From Parasporobacterium paucivorans DSM 15970 (GTDB lineage: Bacteria; Bacillota; Clostridia; Lachnospirales; Lachnospiraceae): a stretch of 64,000 nucleotides of DNA. Where the stretch lies: contig NZ_FQYT01000003.1 of NCBI RefSeq assembly GCF_900141895.1, forward strand, positions 103,826 through 167,825, read 5' to 3'. The notes under the pieces were generated by a model. It ran no database searches and had not been told where the DNA came from. It was given only the letters and a program-made list of their open reading frames with translations. This document shows positions 1 to 9,156 of the stretch, in pieces; positions within the stretch are counted from its first letter, which is position 1; every line of letters begins with the position of its first letter. The translations under genes and the position numbers were made by a program.

Positions 1-1044
1 TACAGGGATCTGCCCAAATTATATAATCAATGGTGTTCTGTCGTAAGATGGGAAAAGACTACCAGGCCGTTTCTGCGGTCCACAGAATTTCTATGGCAGG
101 AAGGGCATACGGCTCACGCCACCGCGGAGGATGCAGAAGAAAGAACAATCCAGATGCTGGACATATATGCTGAGTTTTGCGAAAAATTTCTTGCAATACC
201 GATGGTTAAAGGAAAGAAGACGGACAAGGAAAAATTTGCAGGAGCGGAATCCACCTATACTATAGAAGCTTTGATGCACGATGGAAAAGCTCTGCAGTCC
301 GGAACCAGCCATAACTTTGGGGATGGATTTGCAAAAGCATTCGATATCCAGTATACAGATAAGGAAAACAAACTGCAGTATGTACACCAGACTTCCTGGG
401 GCCTGTCGACCAGGATTATCGGTGCGATAATCATGGTTCACGGAGATGACAGCGGGCTTGTACTGCCGCCGATGATTGCTCCCGTACAGGTTATGGTAGT
501 TCCAATTGCTCAGCATAAAGAGGGAGTATTGGAAGCCGCGGCGAAAATCAAAGCAGGTCTTGCTGGCGTAAGGGTGGCACTGGATGACTCGGACAAATCG
601 CCGGGCTGGAAGTTCAGCGAACAGGAAATCAGAGGGATCCCGCTAAGAATAGAAATCGGACCGAAGGACATGGAGGCCGGACAGGCTGTCATCGTCCGCA
701 GGGATACCAGGGAAAAAATTACAGTTTCCCTCGATTCTATTGCAGCGAAAACGTTGGAAGTCATGGAAACCATGCAGAATGAGATGCTGGAAAGAGCGAG
801 AAAACACAGGGACGAGCATACGTTTTCAGCAGTTACTTATGAAGAATTCAAGGACACCATCGCCAATAGGCCTGGTTTTGTAAAAGCCATGTGGTGTGGT
901 GAAGAAACCTGCGAGCTGAAAATCAAGGAAGATACAACGGCAACCAGCAGATGCATGCCTTTCGAAGAAGAAAACATTTCCGATACATGCGTGTGTTGTG
1001 GGAAACCGGCTAAAACTATGGTTTATTGGGGAAAAGCATATTAA
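1..1044 (+). CDS. proS: Prolyl-tRNA synthetase, archaeal/eukaryotic-like type, 3' part
   Basis: Charges tRNA-Pro with proline in the cytoplasm. The reading frame is open from base 1, so the start lies outside the window; 347 residues are visible of about 480 usual for this class. Class II motif 2 is at the left edge ([20 protein letters not shown], then HTAH), and motif 3 lies near [20 protein letters not shown]. The anticodon-binding domain follows from [11 protein letters not shown]. The C-terminal domain has a CGEETC/CVCCGK cysteine set typical of zinc-containing ProRS of the archaeal type and ends in Tyr. The stop TAA overlaps the start of the CCA enzyme gene, so the two are probably translationally coupled. 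The motifs are read directly; the class assignment rests on the family pattern. Confidence 0.95.
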   Translation, partial: YRDLPKLYNQWCSVVRWEKTTRPFLRSTEFLWQEGHTAHATAEDAEERTIQMLDIYAEFCEKFLAIPMVKGKKTDKEKFAGAESTYTIEALMHDGKALQSGTSHNFGDGFAKAFDIQYTDKENKLQYVHQTSWGLSTRIIGAIIMVHGDDSGLVLPPMIAPVQVMVVPIAQHKEGVLEAAAKIKAGLAGVRVALDDSDKSPGWKFSEQEIRGIPLRIEIGPKDMEAGQAVIVRRDTREKITVSLDSIAAKTLEVMETMQNEMLERARKHRDEHTFSAVTYEEFKDTIANRPGFVKAMWCGEETCELKIKEDTTATSRCMPFEEENISDTCVCCGKPAKTMVYWGKAY

Positions 1045-2444
1045 TGGGCAGTATATACAATGGAAACAAAAATATTAATATAGATATTCCGGAGGATGTC
1101 CAATATATTATGGACACCCTGAATGAAAAGGGTTTTGAGGCCTACGCAGTAGGAGGATGCATCAGGGATTCCCTTTTGAAGAGACAGCCCGAAGACTGGG
1201 ATATCACGACATCGGCTCACCCTTCGGAAATAAAAGCGCTTTTTAGAAATACCGTGGATACAGGAATAAAACATGGGACGGTGACGGTACTCTGGGGAAA
1301 GAATGCCTTTGAGGTCACGACCTACAGGGTTGAAGGGGAATATGAAGACAACCGGCATCCAACCTCGGTTTGTTTTATTTCCAATCTGATCGAGGATCTG
1401 CAGCGCAGGGATTTCACTATAAATGCCATTGCGTATAATACGGAAGACGGACTGGTGGATCCTTTTGGCGGACTTATTGATCTGCGCTACAAACTCATCC
1501 GATGCGTAGGAGATCCCAAGGAAAGATTTGCGGAGGATGCGCTCCGGACTTTGAGGGCCATACGCTTTTCAGCCCAGCTGGGGTTTGATATTGAAGGCAG
1601 AACGAAAGAATGCATTTCTGAAATGTCGGAGCTTATCGTGAATATCAGTATGGAAAGAGTCCAGTCTGAATTGGATAAGATTCTGTGCTCAAAAAATCCA
1701 GGCAAAATAAGGCTGGTATATGAGACGGGCATTTCAGTCCATATTCTGCCGCAGCTGGATATCATGATGAACACTCCGCAGAATTCGATATATCATAAAT
1801 ACAGCGTAGGAGAGCATACTCTGGCGGTGTTGGAGAATACAAGGGGGAATCATTACCTCAGATGGGCAGCTCTGCTGCATGACGTAGGAAAGCCGGACGC
1901 CAGGATAGAAGACCAGGATGGACGGGATCACTATTATAATCACGGCAAAACCGGATCCGAGATGGCACACCAAATCCTGCGGGATCTGAAGTTTGACAAG
2001 AAAACCATAAATATTGTAACAAGACTGGTGAAATTCCACGATTACAAAACCGAAATGAATGAGCAAAATATCCGCAGGGCGATTGCAAAGATCGGTCCGG
2101 ATATTTTCCCGCTGTATATTGAGCTTTCCTATGCAGATTTGGCGGCAAAAAGCCGGTTTGCCATTGAGAAGAGCTTCGGCTATCTGAAATATCTTAAAGA
2201 AACGTATGAAAAGATAGTGGAACGGCAGGATCCGCTTTCCATGAAAGATTTAAAAATAAGCGGCAAGGATCTGCTGGAAATGGGGTTTTCAAAAGGGGAA
2301 ACCATTGGCAGAGTGCTAAATGAATTGCTGGATAGGGTTTTAGGGGATCCATCATTAAATGAACGTGATATTCTTTTAGAATATGTAAGAAATCATAACC
2401 TGTGGGGGGAACAATGTATAAAGAGAGATACCAGGAATGGCTGA
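1044..2444 (+). CDS. cca: CCA tRNA nucleotidyltransferase with HD domain
   Basis: Adds or repairs the 3'-CCA of tRNAs. The N-terminal class II nucleotidyltransferase fold shows GGCIRDSLLKRQPEDWDIT: the GG-x-x-RD nucleotide grip and the metal-binding DWD. This is followed by the RRDFTINAIAY and RFAEDALRTLRAIRF motifs of poly(A) polymerase/CCA enzymes. A C-terminal HD domain has HTLAVLENT and LLHDVGKP, suggesting phosphohydrolase activity. I chose the ATG at 1044, which overlaps the proS stop as TAATG; an in-frame TTG at 1026 would add six residues. At 466 aa it has the length of the HD-containing Firmicute form. It overlaps the downstream mutase gene by about 31 nt. Confidence 0.93.
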   Translation: MGSIYNGNKNINIDIPEDVQYIMDTLNEKGFEAYAVGGCIRDSLLKRQPEDWDITTSAHPSEIKALFRNTVDTGIKHGTVTVLWGKNAFEVTTYRVEGEYEDNRHPTSVCFISNLIEDLQRRDFTINAIAYNTEDGLVDPFGGLIDLRYKLIRCVGDPKERFAEDALRTLRAIRFSAQLGFDIEGRTKECISEMSELIVNISMERVQSELDKILCSKNPGKIRLVYETGISVHILPQLDIMMNTPQNSIYHKYSVGEHTLAVLENTRGNHYLRWAALLHDVGKPDARIEDQDGRDHYYNHGKTGSEMAHQILRDLKFDKKTINIVTRLVKFHDYKTEMNEQNIRRAIAKIGPDIFPLYIELSYADLAAKSRFAIEKSFGYLKYLKETYEKIVERQDPLSMKDLKISGKDLLEMGFSKGETIGRVLNELLDRVLGDPSLNERDILLEYVRNHNLWGEQCIKRDTRNG

Positions 2445-4144
2445 GCAATCCGTATTTTGACGACGAAACAAAAAAGGAGCTGCTTGGAATAAGGGACAAT
2501 GAAAAAGAAATCGAGGACAGATTCTACCGGGATCTGGAATTTGGAACCGGCGGCTTAAGGGGTATCATGGGAGCCGGGACCAATCGGATGAATATATATA
2601 TTATCAGAAAAGCAACACAGGGATTTGCCAATTATATTATCAGTCAGAAAAAAGCAACACAGGGAGTGGTGATTGCATTTGATTCCAGACACTGTTCCGG
2701 ACAATTCGCCATGGAGGCTGCGCTCTGCCTGAATGCAAACGGTATAAAAACCTACGTGTTTGAAAGTCTCCGTCCGACCCCGGTGCTTTCCTATGCGGTC
2801 AGGGAGTTGGGCTGTGTGGGAGGAATCAACGTAACAGCCAGCCATAATCCACCTGAATATAACGGATATAAAGTATACTGGGAAGATGGCGCACAGGTTA
2901 CGCCGCCACATGATACGGCTATTATGTCGGAAGTGGAAAGCCTGACGGATTTCTGTGCCGTTAACACAATGCGGCTCGAAGAGGCTGTATCGAAAGGGCT
3001 TTATGTTGAAATCGGGGAAGAGTTGGATTCCCGATATATGGGGGAACTGAAGAAATATGTCTTGAATCCGGAATGTATAAAGGAAAACCAGGACAAATTG
3101 AATATTATCTTCACGCCGCTGCATGGATCTGGAAATGTTCCAGTCAGAAGAATTCTGTCCGAAATCGGATTCACGAATGTTCATGTGGTAAAGGAACAGG
3201 AACTCCCGGACGGGGACTTTCCGACGGTGGGTTATCCTAACCCGGAAGCCAGGGAAGCTTTTGAGCTTGCCCTGAAGCTTGCTCCAACATATGATGCAGA
3301 TCTGGTTCTGGCCACGGATCCGGACTCAGACAGACTGGGAGCATATGTCCTTAACCGTAAAACAGGAGAGTATATGGCCCTTACGGGAAACATGACAGGA
3401 TGCCTTCTGGCAGAATACAGATTGGGGCAAATGAAGGAAAAGGGGACAATACCGGAAGACGGAGCCCTGATAAAGACTATTGTGACCACAAATATGGCCG
3501 ATGCGGTAAGTGACTACTACGGAATAGATCTGTATGAAGAACTGACCGGATTTAAATATATCGGACAGAAGATATTGGAATTCGAGAAGACAGGAAAGGG
3601 AACCTTCCTTTTTGGATTTGAAGAAAGCTACGGATGTCTTATCGGGGATTATGCCCGGGATAAGGATGCAGTATCAGCGGCCATGGCGATGTGTGAGGCC
3701 GCAGCGTATTACAAATCGCTGGGTATGACCTTGTGGGACGCTCTGATCGGGATGTATGAAAAGTACGGTTATTATAAAGACGATATTGTTTCTGTAACCA
3801 TGAAGGGAAAAGAAGGAGCAGAAAGAATCTCTGCCATTATGCAGACCCTTCGCAAGAATTATCTCCAGGAAATCGGAGGATTACGGGTGCAGGCGGTCAG
3901 GGACTATCAGTCCGGCACCAGGTGTCTGACGGAATCGGGAGAAACCGAGAAACTGACACTGCCTGCGTCGAATGTCCTTTATTATGAGCTGGAGGAGTCA
4001 TCCTGGGTATGTGTAAGGCCATCCGGAACGGAGCCCAAAATCAAGCTGTATTTTGGTGTCAAGGGAACTAGTCTGTCGGATGCAGATGAAAAAGCACTGA
4101 AACTAGGGGAAAGCATCATGGAAATTTGTAATTGCGCTTTTTAG
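2414..4144 (+). CDS. Phosphoglucomutase/phosphomannomutase (alpha-D-phosphohexomutase)
   Basis: Interconverts hexose 1- and 6-phosphates, supplying glucose-1-P for polysaccharide and cell-wall precursors. The four-domain family signatures are present in order: the catalytic serine loop GINVTASHNPPEYNGYK near residue 140, the metal loop DPDSDRLGAY near 300, the sugar-binding GFEESYG near 405, and the phosphate-binding RPSGTEPKIK near 540. The 576-aa length matches Firmicute PgcA-type enzymes. The ATG at 2414 is preferred because it follows a GGGGGGA ribosome binding site at 2404-2410; an in-frame GTG at 2402 lies within that site. The gene overlaps the end of cca. Substrate preference (glucose or mannose) cannot be told from sequence. 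Confidence 0.93.
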   Translation: MYKERYQEWLSNPYFDDETKKELLGIRDNEKEIEDRFYRDLEFGTGGLRGIMGAGTNRMNIYIIRKATQGFANYIISQKKATQGVVIAFDSRHCSGQFAMEAALCLNANGIKTYVFESLRPTPVLSYAVRELGCVGGINVTASHNPPEYNGYKVYWEDGAQVTPPHDTAIMSEVESLTDFCAVNTMRLEEAVSKGLYVEIGEELDSRYMGELKKYVLNPECIKENQDKLNIIFTPLHGSGNVPVRRILSEIGFTNVHVVKEQELPDGDFPTVGYPNPEAREAFELALKLAPTYDADLVLATDPDSDRLGAYVLNRKTGEYMALTGNMTGCLLAEYRLGQMKEKGTIPEDGALIKTIVTTNMADAVSDYYGIDLYEELTGFKYIGQKILEFEKTGKGTFLFGFEESYGCLIGDYARDKDAVSAAMAMCEAAAYYKSLGMTLWDALIGMYEKYGYYKDDIVSVTMKGKEGAERISAIMQTLRKNYLQEIGGLRVQAVRDYQSGTRCLTESGETEKLTLPASNVLYYELEESSWVCVRPSGTEPKIKLYFGVKGTSLSDADEKALKLGESIMEICNCAF

Positions 4145-4160
4145 CTTGGAAATGTATAAT
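4132..4160 (+). promoter_or_regulatory. Candidate promoter before ispE
   Basis: TTGCGC at 4132-4137 and a perfect TATAAT at 4155-4160 are 17 bp apart. The -35 box lies within the mutase gene's last codons. This would give ispE and the following genes their own start. The weak -35 keeps confidence modest. Confidence 0.4.
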
Positions 4161-4183
4161 ATATCTTATTTTGAGGTGATGAT

Positions 4184-5053
4184 TTGGACTCATTGAAAGT
4201 AAAAGCCTATGGAAAAATTAATATCGGTCTTGATGTAATGGCAAAGAGGGAAGATGGATACCATGAAGTCCGCATGGTCATGCAGACGGTCCGGATCCAC
4301 GACAATATCAAAGTGGATAAGGCTTCATCCGGAGATATCAGTATCACTACCAATTTGGGATTTATTCCAACGGATAAAAAGAACCTCGTCTATAAAGCCG
4401 CAAAACTTCTAATGGATGAGTTTGCAATAAATTGCGGTGTCAGCATCGACCTGCAGAAGCACATTCCTGTTTCAGCAGGTATGGGGGGCGGGAGCAGCGA
4501 TGCAGCTGCGATTCTCTACGCCATGAACAAATTATTCAAGCTTGGTCTGAGCAAAAAGGAACTTATGGAAAGAGGTGCGCTTATAGGCGCGGATGTGCCG
4601 TTCTGCCTGATGAAGGGCACGGCTCTTGCCGAAGGCATCGGGGAAAATGTGACCCGAATAGCTCCTATGCCGGAATGCTGCATTCTGATAGCAAAACCCG
4701 GATTTTCCGTTTCAACAAAACATGTATATGAAAAGCTCCGTCTGAACGAAATCCAGAGCCACCCGGATATTGACGGAATTATTGATGCAATAGAAGAGGA
4801 AGATATCTATGAGATGTCTTCTCTGATGGGGAATGTTTTGGAGAGCGTTACGGTTAAGGAACATCCGGTAATCGAAGATATTAAAATGGCAATGATTGAT
4901 AATGGTGCATTGAATTCCATAATGAGCGGCAGCGGTCCGTCTGTATTTGGCATTTTTGATGAACCGGAAGAAGCAGAATTCGCAATGAATGCGATAAGAG
5001 AAATGAAGCTGGCAAAACAGATATTTTTGACAGAGCCCCATAATGTCGAATAA
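4184..5053 (+). CDS. ispE: 4-(cytidine 5'-diphospho)-2-C-methyl-D-erythritol kinase
   Basis: Phosphorylates CDP-methylerythritol in the MEP isoprenoid pathway. It is a GHMP kinase. The N-terminus AYGKINIGLDV and the ATP loop PVSAGMGGGSSDAAA near residue 95 are diagnostic, and the C-terminal MSGSGPSVFGIF is GHMP motif 3. At 289 aa it is full length. The start is a TTG at 4184, supported by GAGGTGAT at 4173-4180; no in-frame ATG exists before the conserved N-terminal strand. Its neighbours (a regulator and murI) do not belong to the pathway, so this is housekeeping linkage. Confidence 0.95.
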   Translation: MDSLKVKAYGKINIGLDVMAKREDGYHEVRMVMQTVRIHDNIKVDKASSGDISITTNLGFIPTDKKNLVYKAAKLLMDEFAINCGVSIDLQKHIPVSAGMGGGSSDAAAILYAMNKLFKLGLSKKELMERGALIGADVPFCLMKGTALAEGIGENVTRIAPMPECCILIAKPGFSVSTKHVYEKLRLNEIQSHPDIDGIIDAIEEEDIYEMSSLMGNVLESVTVKEHPVIEDIKMAMIDNGALNSIMSGSGPSVFGIFDEPEEAEFAMNAIREMKLAKQIFLTEPHNVE

Positions 5054-5070
5054 GAACTGGAGGAAAAATA

Positions 5071-5751
5071 ATGAAAAATCTGGACATAGCTAATGATGAG
5101 TTTTTGCCTTTACGGGACATCGTGTTCAGGAATTTAAGGGAGGCCATTATTAAAGGCGACTTAAAGCCCGGAGAAAGACTCATGGAAATTAAACTTGCCC
5201 AGAAACTGGGGGTCAGCAGGACACCTGTAAGGGAAGCCATCCGGATGCTTCAGCTGGAAGGCCTTGTTACCATGGAACCACGCAGGGGAGCGGAAGTAGC
5301 TCCTATTACGGCAAAAGAACTGACAGATGTTCTGGAGGTCCGAACAGCCCTGGAATGCCTGGCGGCAGAGCTGGCATGCGAGAGAATCACAGAAGAAGAA
5401 GAAGAGAATCTGAGAAACTCACTGTCCGTTTTCAAGGAAGCTATAGAAAAAAATGAACTGACCGAAGTGGCAGGTATAGATGCACATTTTCACGAGCTGA
5501 TATACAAGGCAACCAAGAATGAGCGGCTTGTTCAGATTCTGAATAATCTGCGGGAGCATATCTTCCGGTACAGGCTGGAATATATCCGGGAAATCGAAAG
5601 AAGACAGGATCTGCTGGACGAACATATCGACATCGTAAATGCAATACTCAACCATGATAAAGAAGCAGCAAGAAACGGCATGAAAAAGCATATCGAAAAA
5701 CAGGAAAAATATATTCTTACGGTAATAAACGAAGACCATACGGGAAGATAA
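5071..5751 (+). CDS. GntR-family transcriptional regulator, FadR/FCD subgroup
   Basis: DNA-binding regulator of 226 aa. The N-terminal winged helix-turn-helix covers about residues 10-75 (LREAIIKGDLKPGERLMEIK, then LAQKLGVSRTPVREAIRMLQ). An all-helical FCD ligand-binding domain occupies the rest, with the typical DAHFHELIYKATKNERL segment that carries metal-ligand histidines in this family. It sits 17 nt after ispE and 15 nt before murI with a GGAGG site, so it is probably co-transcribed. The ligand and target genes cannot be read from sequence. In many Clostridia this position, between ispE and murI, holds such a gene, but that is recollection and not tested here. Confidence 0.9.
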   Translation: MKNLDIANDEFLPLRDIVFRNLREAIIKGDLKPGERLMEIKLAQKLGVSRTPVREAIRMLQLEGLVTMEPRRGAEVAPITAKELTDVLEVRTALECLAAELACERITEEEEENLRNSLSVFKEAIEKNELTEVAGIDAHFHELIYKATKNERLVQILNNLREHIFRYRLEYIREIERRQDLLDEHIDIVNAILNHDKEAARNGMKKHIEKQEKYILTVINEDHTGR

Positions 5752-5766
5752 ACCCGGGAGGCATAA

Positions 5767-6597
5767 ATGAAAACTGAAAATGAACGTGCAAATCCTATCG
5801 GCGTGTTTGACTCAGGTGTGGGGGGGCTGACCGTCGTACGGGAAATCATGCGCCAGCTTCCGGGAGAGAAGATCATCTATTTTGGAGATACGGCCCGGGT
5901 GCCTTATGGAAGTAAGTCAAAAGAAACCATTACAAAATATTCAAGGCAGATCATACGTTTTTTAAAAACCAAAAATGTCAAGGCAATCGTCATAGCCTGC
6001 AACACCGCCAGCGCCTATGCCCTTGAGGATATCAAGAATGAAATCGATATTCCCATCATGGGAGTTATAGAACCCGGAGCCCGTGCAGCCGCAATGACGA
6101 CCGCCAATAAACGCATAGGGATAATCGGTACGGAAGCCACTATAGCCAGCGGGATTTATTCCGAATTTATAAAGAAAATCCTCACAGACGCAAAGGTTGC
6201 TGGGAAAGCTTGTCCACTTTTCGTGCCTCTTGTGGAAGAAGGGTACACGGATGATCCGGTGACGACGGAGATAGCATCCAGGTATCTGAAGGACCTTAAA
6301 CAGGAAAATATCGATACACTGATTTTAGGATGCACCCACTATCCTCTTCTGCGCAAAACGATTGCAGATATTATGGGCAGTGGAGTCTCTCTTGTTAATC
6401 CGGCATATGAGACGGCCACACAACTCCGGGAAATGCTTATGAAGGAAGGCCTTATGGCAGAAGAGAAACTGGATGAAGAAAGCGGAAAATATGAGATTTT
6501 TGTGAGTGATACTACCAAAAAATTTGAAGATTTCGCAAGAACCATCCTCCCATCCGATTTTGATTCCATAAGAAAAATAAACATTGAAGAATATTGA
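5767..6597 (+). CDS. murI: Glutamate racemase
   Basis: Makes D-glutamate for peptidoglycan. The N-terminus GVFDSGVGGLTVVREIMRQL carries the catalytic Asp/Ser loop. The two catalytic cysteines appear in VIACNTASA (near residue 78) and LILGCTHYPLL (near 190). FGDTARVPYG is also conserved. At 276 aa it is slightly longer than the Bacillus enzyme, with an acidic C-terminal stretch. The ribosome binding site is GGGAGG ahead of the ATG. The stop overlaps the region that carries the ribosome binding site of the next gene, so the pair is coupled. Confidence 0.95.
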   Translation: MKTENERANPIGVFDSGVGGLTVVREIMRQLPGEKIIYFGDTARVPYGSKSKETITKYSRQIIRFLKTKNVKAIVIACNTASAYALEDIKNEIDIPIMGVIEPGARAAAMTTANKRIGIIGTEATIASGIYSEFIKKILTDAKVAGKACPLFVPLVEEGYTDDPVTTEIASRYLKDLKQENIDTLILGCTHYPLLRKTIADIMGSGVSLVNPAYETATQLREMLMKEGLMAEEKLDEESGKYEIFVSDTTKKFEDFARTILPSDFDSIRKINIEEY

Positions 6598-6610
6598 GGT
6601 AGAAGATAAG

Positions 6611-7054
6611 TTGACAAAAGAAGTATTGTTATCCATATCCGGAATCCAATTCGATAATAACGAGGATGAACCAATCAAAGTCATAACCGCGGGAGAATAC
6701 TTCTTTGAGGATGACATACATTATATAAATTATGAAGAGGTTTCGGAAGACAAGCCCAAAGAAGTGACAAAATGTACGATAAAGATCAAAAACAATGGAC
6801 TGGAAATGATTAAGAACGGACCGATGTCCGTTCATATGATTTTTGAAGAAGGGCGGAAACATGTAAGCTATTACAACACCCCGTACGGGGATTTGGTTGT
6901 GGGGACTTATACAAACCGTGTCAGAATGTCCCGGCAGGAGGATGCCATGGAAATCACCATTTCCTATGGACTCGAAATTAATGGACAGCATATCTCCAAC
7001 AGCGAAATAGTGGTGAATGTACAGTCAAAAGAAAAGGCAGATCTTAAGCTTTAG
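6611..7054 (+). CDS. DUF1934 domain protein (YwiB-like small beta-barrel)
   Basis: A 147-aa soluble protein that I place in DUF1934 from its layout: an N-terminal strand VLLSISGIQ, an acidic stretch, the motif YINYEE, KIKNNGLEMIKNGPMSVHMIF, then YYNTPYGDLVVGTYTNRV and a C-terminal strand that favours a lipocalin-like barrel. The biochemical role of the family is not established to my knowledge. I chose the TTG at 6611 after GAGGT at 6596-6600, because this start fits the family's short N-terminus; an upstream TTG at 6584 lies inside murI. It is the last gene of the proS-to-DUF1934 cluster and runs into a terminator. Confidence 0.75.
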   Translation: MTKEVLLSISGIQFDNNEDEPIKVITAGEYFFEDDIHYINYEEVSEDKPKEVTKCTIKIKNNGLEMIKNGPMSVHMIFEEGRKHVSYYNTPYGDLVVGTYTNRVRMSRQEDAMEITISYGLEINGQHISNSEIVVNVQSKEKADLKL

Positions 7055-7073
7055 CTTAGATCTGCCTTTTTGT
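7033..7073. terminator. Bidirectional terminator between the DUF1934 gene and a leftward gene
   Basis: A long hairpin with arms AGGCAGATCTTAAGCT and AGCTTAGATCTGCCT (one bulged base) is flanked by AAAA on the left and TTTTTG on the right. It therefore has a U-run in either direction. The leftward gene's stop lies at its right edge. Confidence 0.85.
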
Positions 7074-7525
7074 TATCGTTTATTTCCTTTGAAAAAATTC
7101 CCTTTGAAAAATCCTTTTTTCTTCTTTGGCTCATAGACAGGGCCGCGGATTCTTTTTGCAGCAGTGACATATATACCGCTTACACTGGCTTTGACTTCCT
7201 GTTTAGGAAGAAGCTGCGGAAAGATCTTCTCGTCACACATAAGTGACATGACCTTAGCTCCGACTTTTACCTTTAATACAGGAACTTTGGTCCATCTTAA
7301 ATATTTGGGAGTCTGTTCATATACTATCTTGGGAAGACCCGCATCTTTTATCTTCATCATTTTTTTGTCGATGATGTAGAAAGACATGCTCTGGGAAGCT
7401 GCCTCCAATGCCTCTTGATTCGCTTTTGATTTCTTTTCCGTTCGTTTGCTTAAAAAATATAGAGCACCTATTATTGAAACAAGTACTACTAATGAAATTA
7501 TAAAAACTATCGCGCCGGTATTCAT
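7073..7525 (-). CDS. Small membrane-anchored protein of unknown function
   Basis: I do not recognise this family. The 150-aa product begins with a hydrophobic helix of about 20 residues (AIVFIISLVVLVSIIGALYF) followed by a basic stretch KRTEKKSK, so a single N-terminal membrane anchor with the bulk in the cytoplasm is likely. The middle part (SMSFYIIDKKMMKIKDAGLP) looks globular, and the tail is very basic (KKKKGFFKGNFFKGNKR), which might touch nucleic acid or lipid headgroups. The ribosome binding site TAGGAGG precedes the ATG. It is divergent from cardiolipin synthase, with a strong inverted repeat between them, so shared regulation with phospholipid synthesis is possible but only inferred. 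Confidence 0.7.
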   Translation of the reverse strand: MNTGAIVFIISLVVLVSIIGALYFLSKRTEKKSKANQEALEAASQSMSFYIIDKKMMKIKDAGLPKIVYEQTPKYLRWTKVPVLKVKVGAKVMSLMCDEKIFPQLLPKQEVKASVSGIYVTAAKRIRGPVYEPKKKKGFFKGNFFKGNKR

Positions 7526-7555
7526 AAAAACCTCCTACTATATCTGCATGTCGAT

Positions 7556-7583
7556 TATTTTATCATAGTTGCATGATAAAATA
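7556..7583. repeat. Perfect inverted repeat between divergent genes
   Basis: Two 11-bp arms (TATTTTATCAT and ATGATAAAATA) surround the six bases AGTTGC. The repeat lies midway between the leftward small membrane-protein gene and cardiolipin synthase. No U-run follows it, and it is upstream of both genes, so an operator is more likely than a terminator. Confidence 0.6.
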
Positions 7584-7683
7584 CAGTCCTTTTTTCTGCG
7601 ATATTATGTTATACTGTATGCGAATATATGCATAAAAATACTATATAATAAATCGATAATAAATGCAATGAGGAGGGTATTAT

Positions 7684-9156
7684 TTGACCAATTTTTTCGA
7701 TACAGCCGTCAAGGTTTGGGAGTGGCTGATAAATAATATTGTTTATATCAATATAATATTTGCGTTTATCATCGTATTCTTCCAACGCCGGAATCCCATG
7801 TCGGTATGGAGCTGGCTTCTTGTGCTTTATTTTATACCAATTGTAGGATTTATCCTTTATATATTCCTTGGCCATGATTATCATAAAAAGTTGATGTTTA
7901 AGACTAAAGAAATCGAAGATATAATTAATTCTGAAATCAAACGGCAGGAAGATGATATCGTAAATAATGAGCCGATTATTTCGGATCCGAGACTTAAGGA
8001 TTTTGCCGATTTGATCTATTACAATCTGTCCGCGGATAAGGCTGTTTATTCTGAAAACAATGAGGTGGAAATATATACGGAGGGTCCGGATAAATTCGGG
8101 GCTCTTTTGGATGAAATCCGGAAGGCAGAAAATTTCGTTCACATCCAATATTATATAATCCGGGATGATGAGGTCTTTACTTCCATTACAGATGCCTTGC
8201 GGGAAAAAATCAAAGAAGGCGTGGAAGTCAGAATACTGTATGATGCCATGGGCGGAAAAAGTCTGAAAAGAAAAACCCTAAAAGGACTTAAGGCAGATGG
8301 TTTTATGCTGGGCGAGTTTTTTCCGGCCGCCCTGGGCAAACTCCAGCTGAGGATGAACTACAGAAACCACAGAAAAATTGTTGTAATCGATGGAAAAGTC
8401 GGCTTCGTCGGAGGATATAACATAGGTAAAGAATATATTGGGAAAGTCAAGAGATTCGGCCATTGGAGGGACACGCACCTAAAGATTACCGGACTGGCAG
8501 TCAATGACCTGCAGGTGCGGTTTGCTTTGGACTGGAGTTTTGCAACCAGAGAGAATATCATTACCAAAGAAAAATATTTCTACAATGAATATACACAGAT
8601 GACCGGCAAAACCGGGATTCAAATCGTTTCCAGCGGACCAGATTCAAAGCGGAAAGCAGTCAGGGATAATTACATACGTCTGATTCATAAAGCTAAAAAA
8701 AGTATTTATATTCAGACCCCTTACCTGATTCCAGATGAATCCATAAGTACAGCCCTCATCATCGCCGCCGGATCCGGGGTGGACGTCCGCATCATGATTC
8801 CGTCGAAGCCGGACCACCCCTTCGTGTATTGGGCGACCTATTCCTACGTAGGAGACTTCCTTGCTTATGGAGTGCGCAGTTATGCATATGAAGACGGTTT
8901 TCTGCACTCCAAGGGGATGATGGTAGACGGCATAGCATGCTCCTATGGAACCGCGAATATGGATATCCGGAGTTTTGAGCTGAATTTTGAAGTGAATGCA
9001 GTTATATATGACGCTGAAACAACAGGCAGACTGGAAAGAATTTTCATGGAAGACCTGAAATCCTGCAGGGAAATCACCAGACATGAGTACGAAAAAAGAA
9101 ACCTGGTTATCCGCTTCAAAGAGCAGATTTCCAGGCTTCTGGCACCTCTTATGTAA
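7684..9156 (+). CDS. cls: Cardiolipin synthase (phospholipase D family)
   Basis: Condenses two phosphatidylglycerols into cardiolipin at the membrane. The N-terminus has two transmembrane segments (residues about 15-35 and 42-62, PLDc_N-type). The catalytic part has two HKD motifs, NYRNHRKIVVIDGKVGFVGG near residue 225 and FLHSKGMMVDG near 405, each with the His-x-Lys pair. At 490 aa it is typical. The start is a TTG at 7684, six bases after AGGAGGG at 7671-7677. It converges with a PlsC-type acyltransferase gene, overlapping it tail to tail by 8 bp, so two phospholipid genes are adjacent. Confidence 0.93.
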   Translation: MTNFFDTAVKVWEWLINNIVYINIIFAFIIVFFQRRNPMSVWSWLLVLYFIPIVGFILYIFLGHDYHKKLMFKTKEIEDIINSEIKRQEDDIVNNEPIISDPRLKDFADLIYYNLSADKAVYSENNEVEIYTEGPDKFGALLDEIRKAENFVHIQYYIIRDDEVFTSITDALREKIKEGVEVRILYDAMGGKSLKRKTLKGLKADGFMLGEFFPAALGKLQLRMNYRNHRKIVVIDGKVGFVGGYNIGKEYIGKVKRFGHWRDTHLKITGLAVNDLQVRFALDWSFATRENIITKEKYFYNEYTQMTGKTGIQIVSSGPDSKRKAVRDNYIRLIHKAKKSIYIQTPYLIPDESISTALIIAAGSGVDVRIMIPSKPDHPFVYWATYSYVGDFLAYGVRSYAYEDGFLHSKGMMVDGIACSYGTANMDIRSFELNFEVNAVIYDAETTGRLERIFMEDLKSCREITRHEYEKRNLVIRFKEQISRLLAPLM

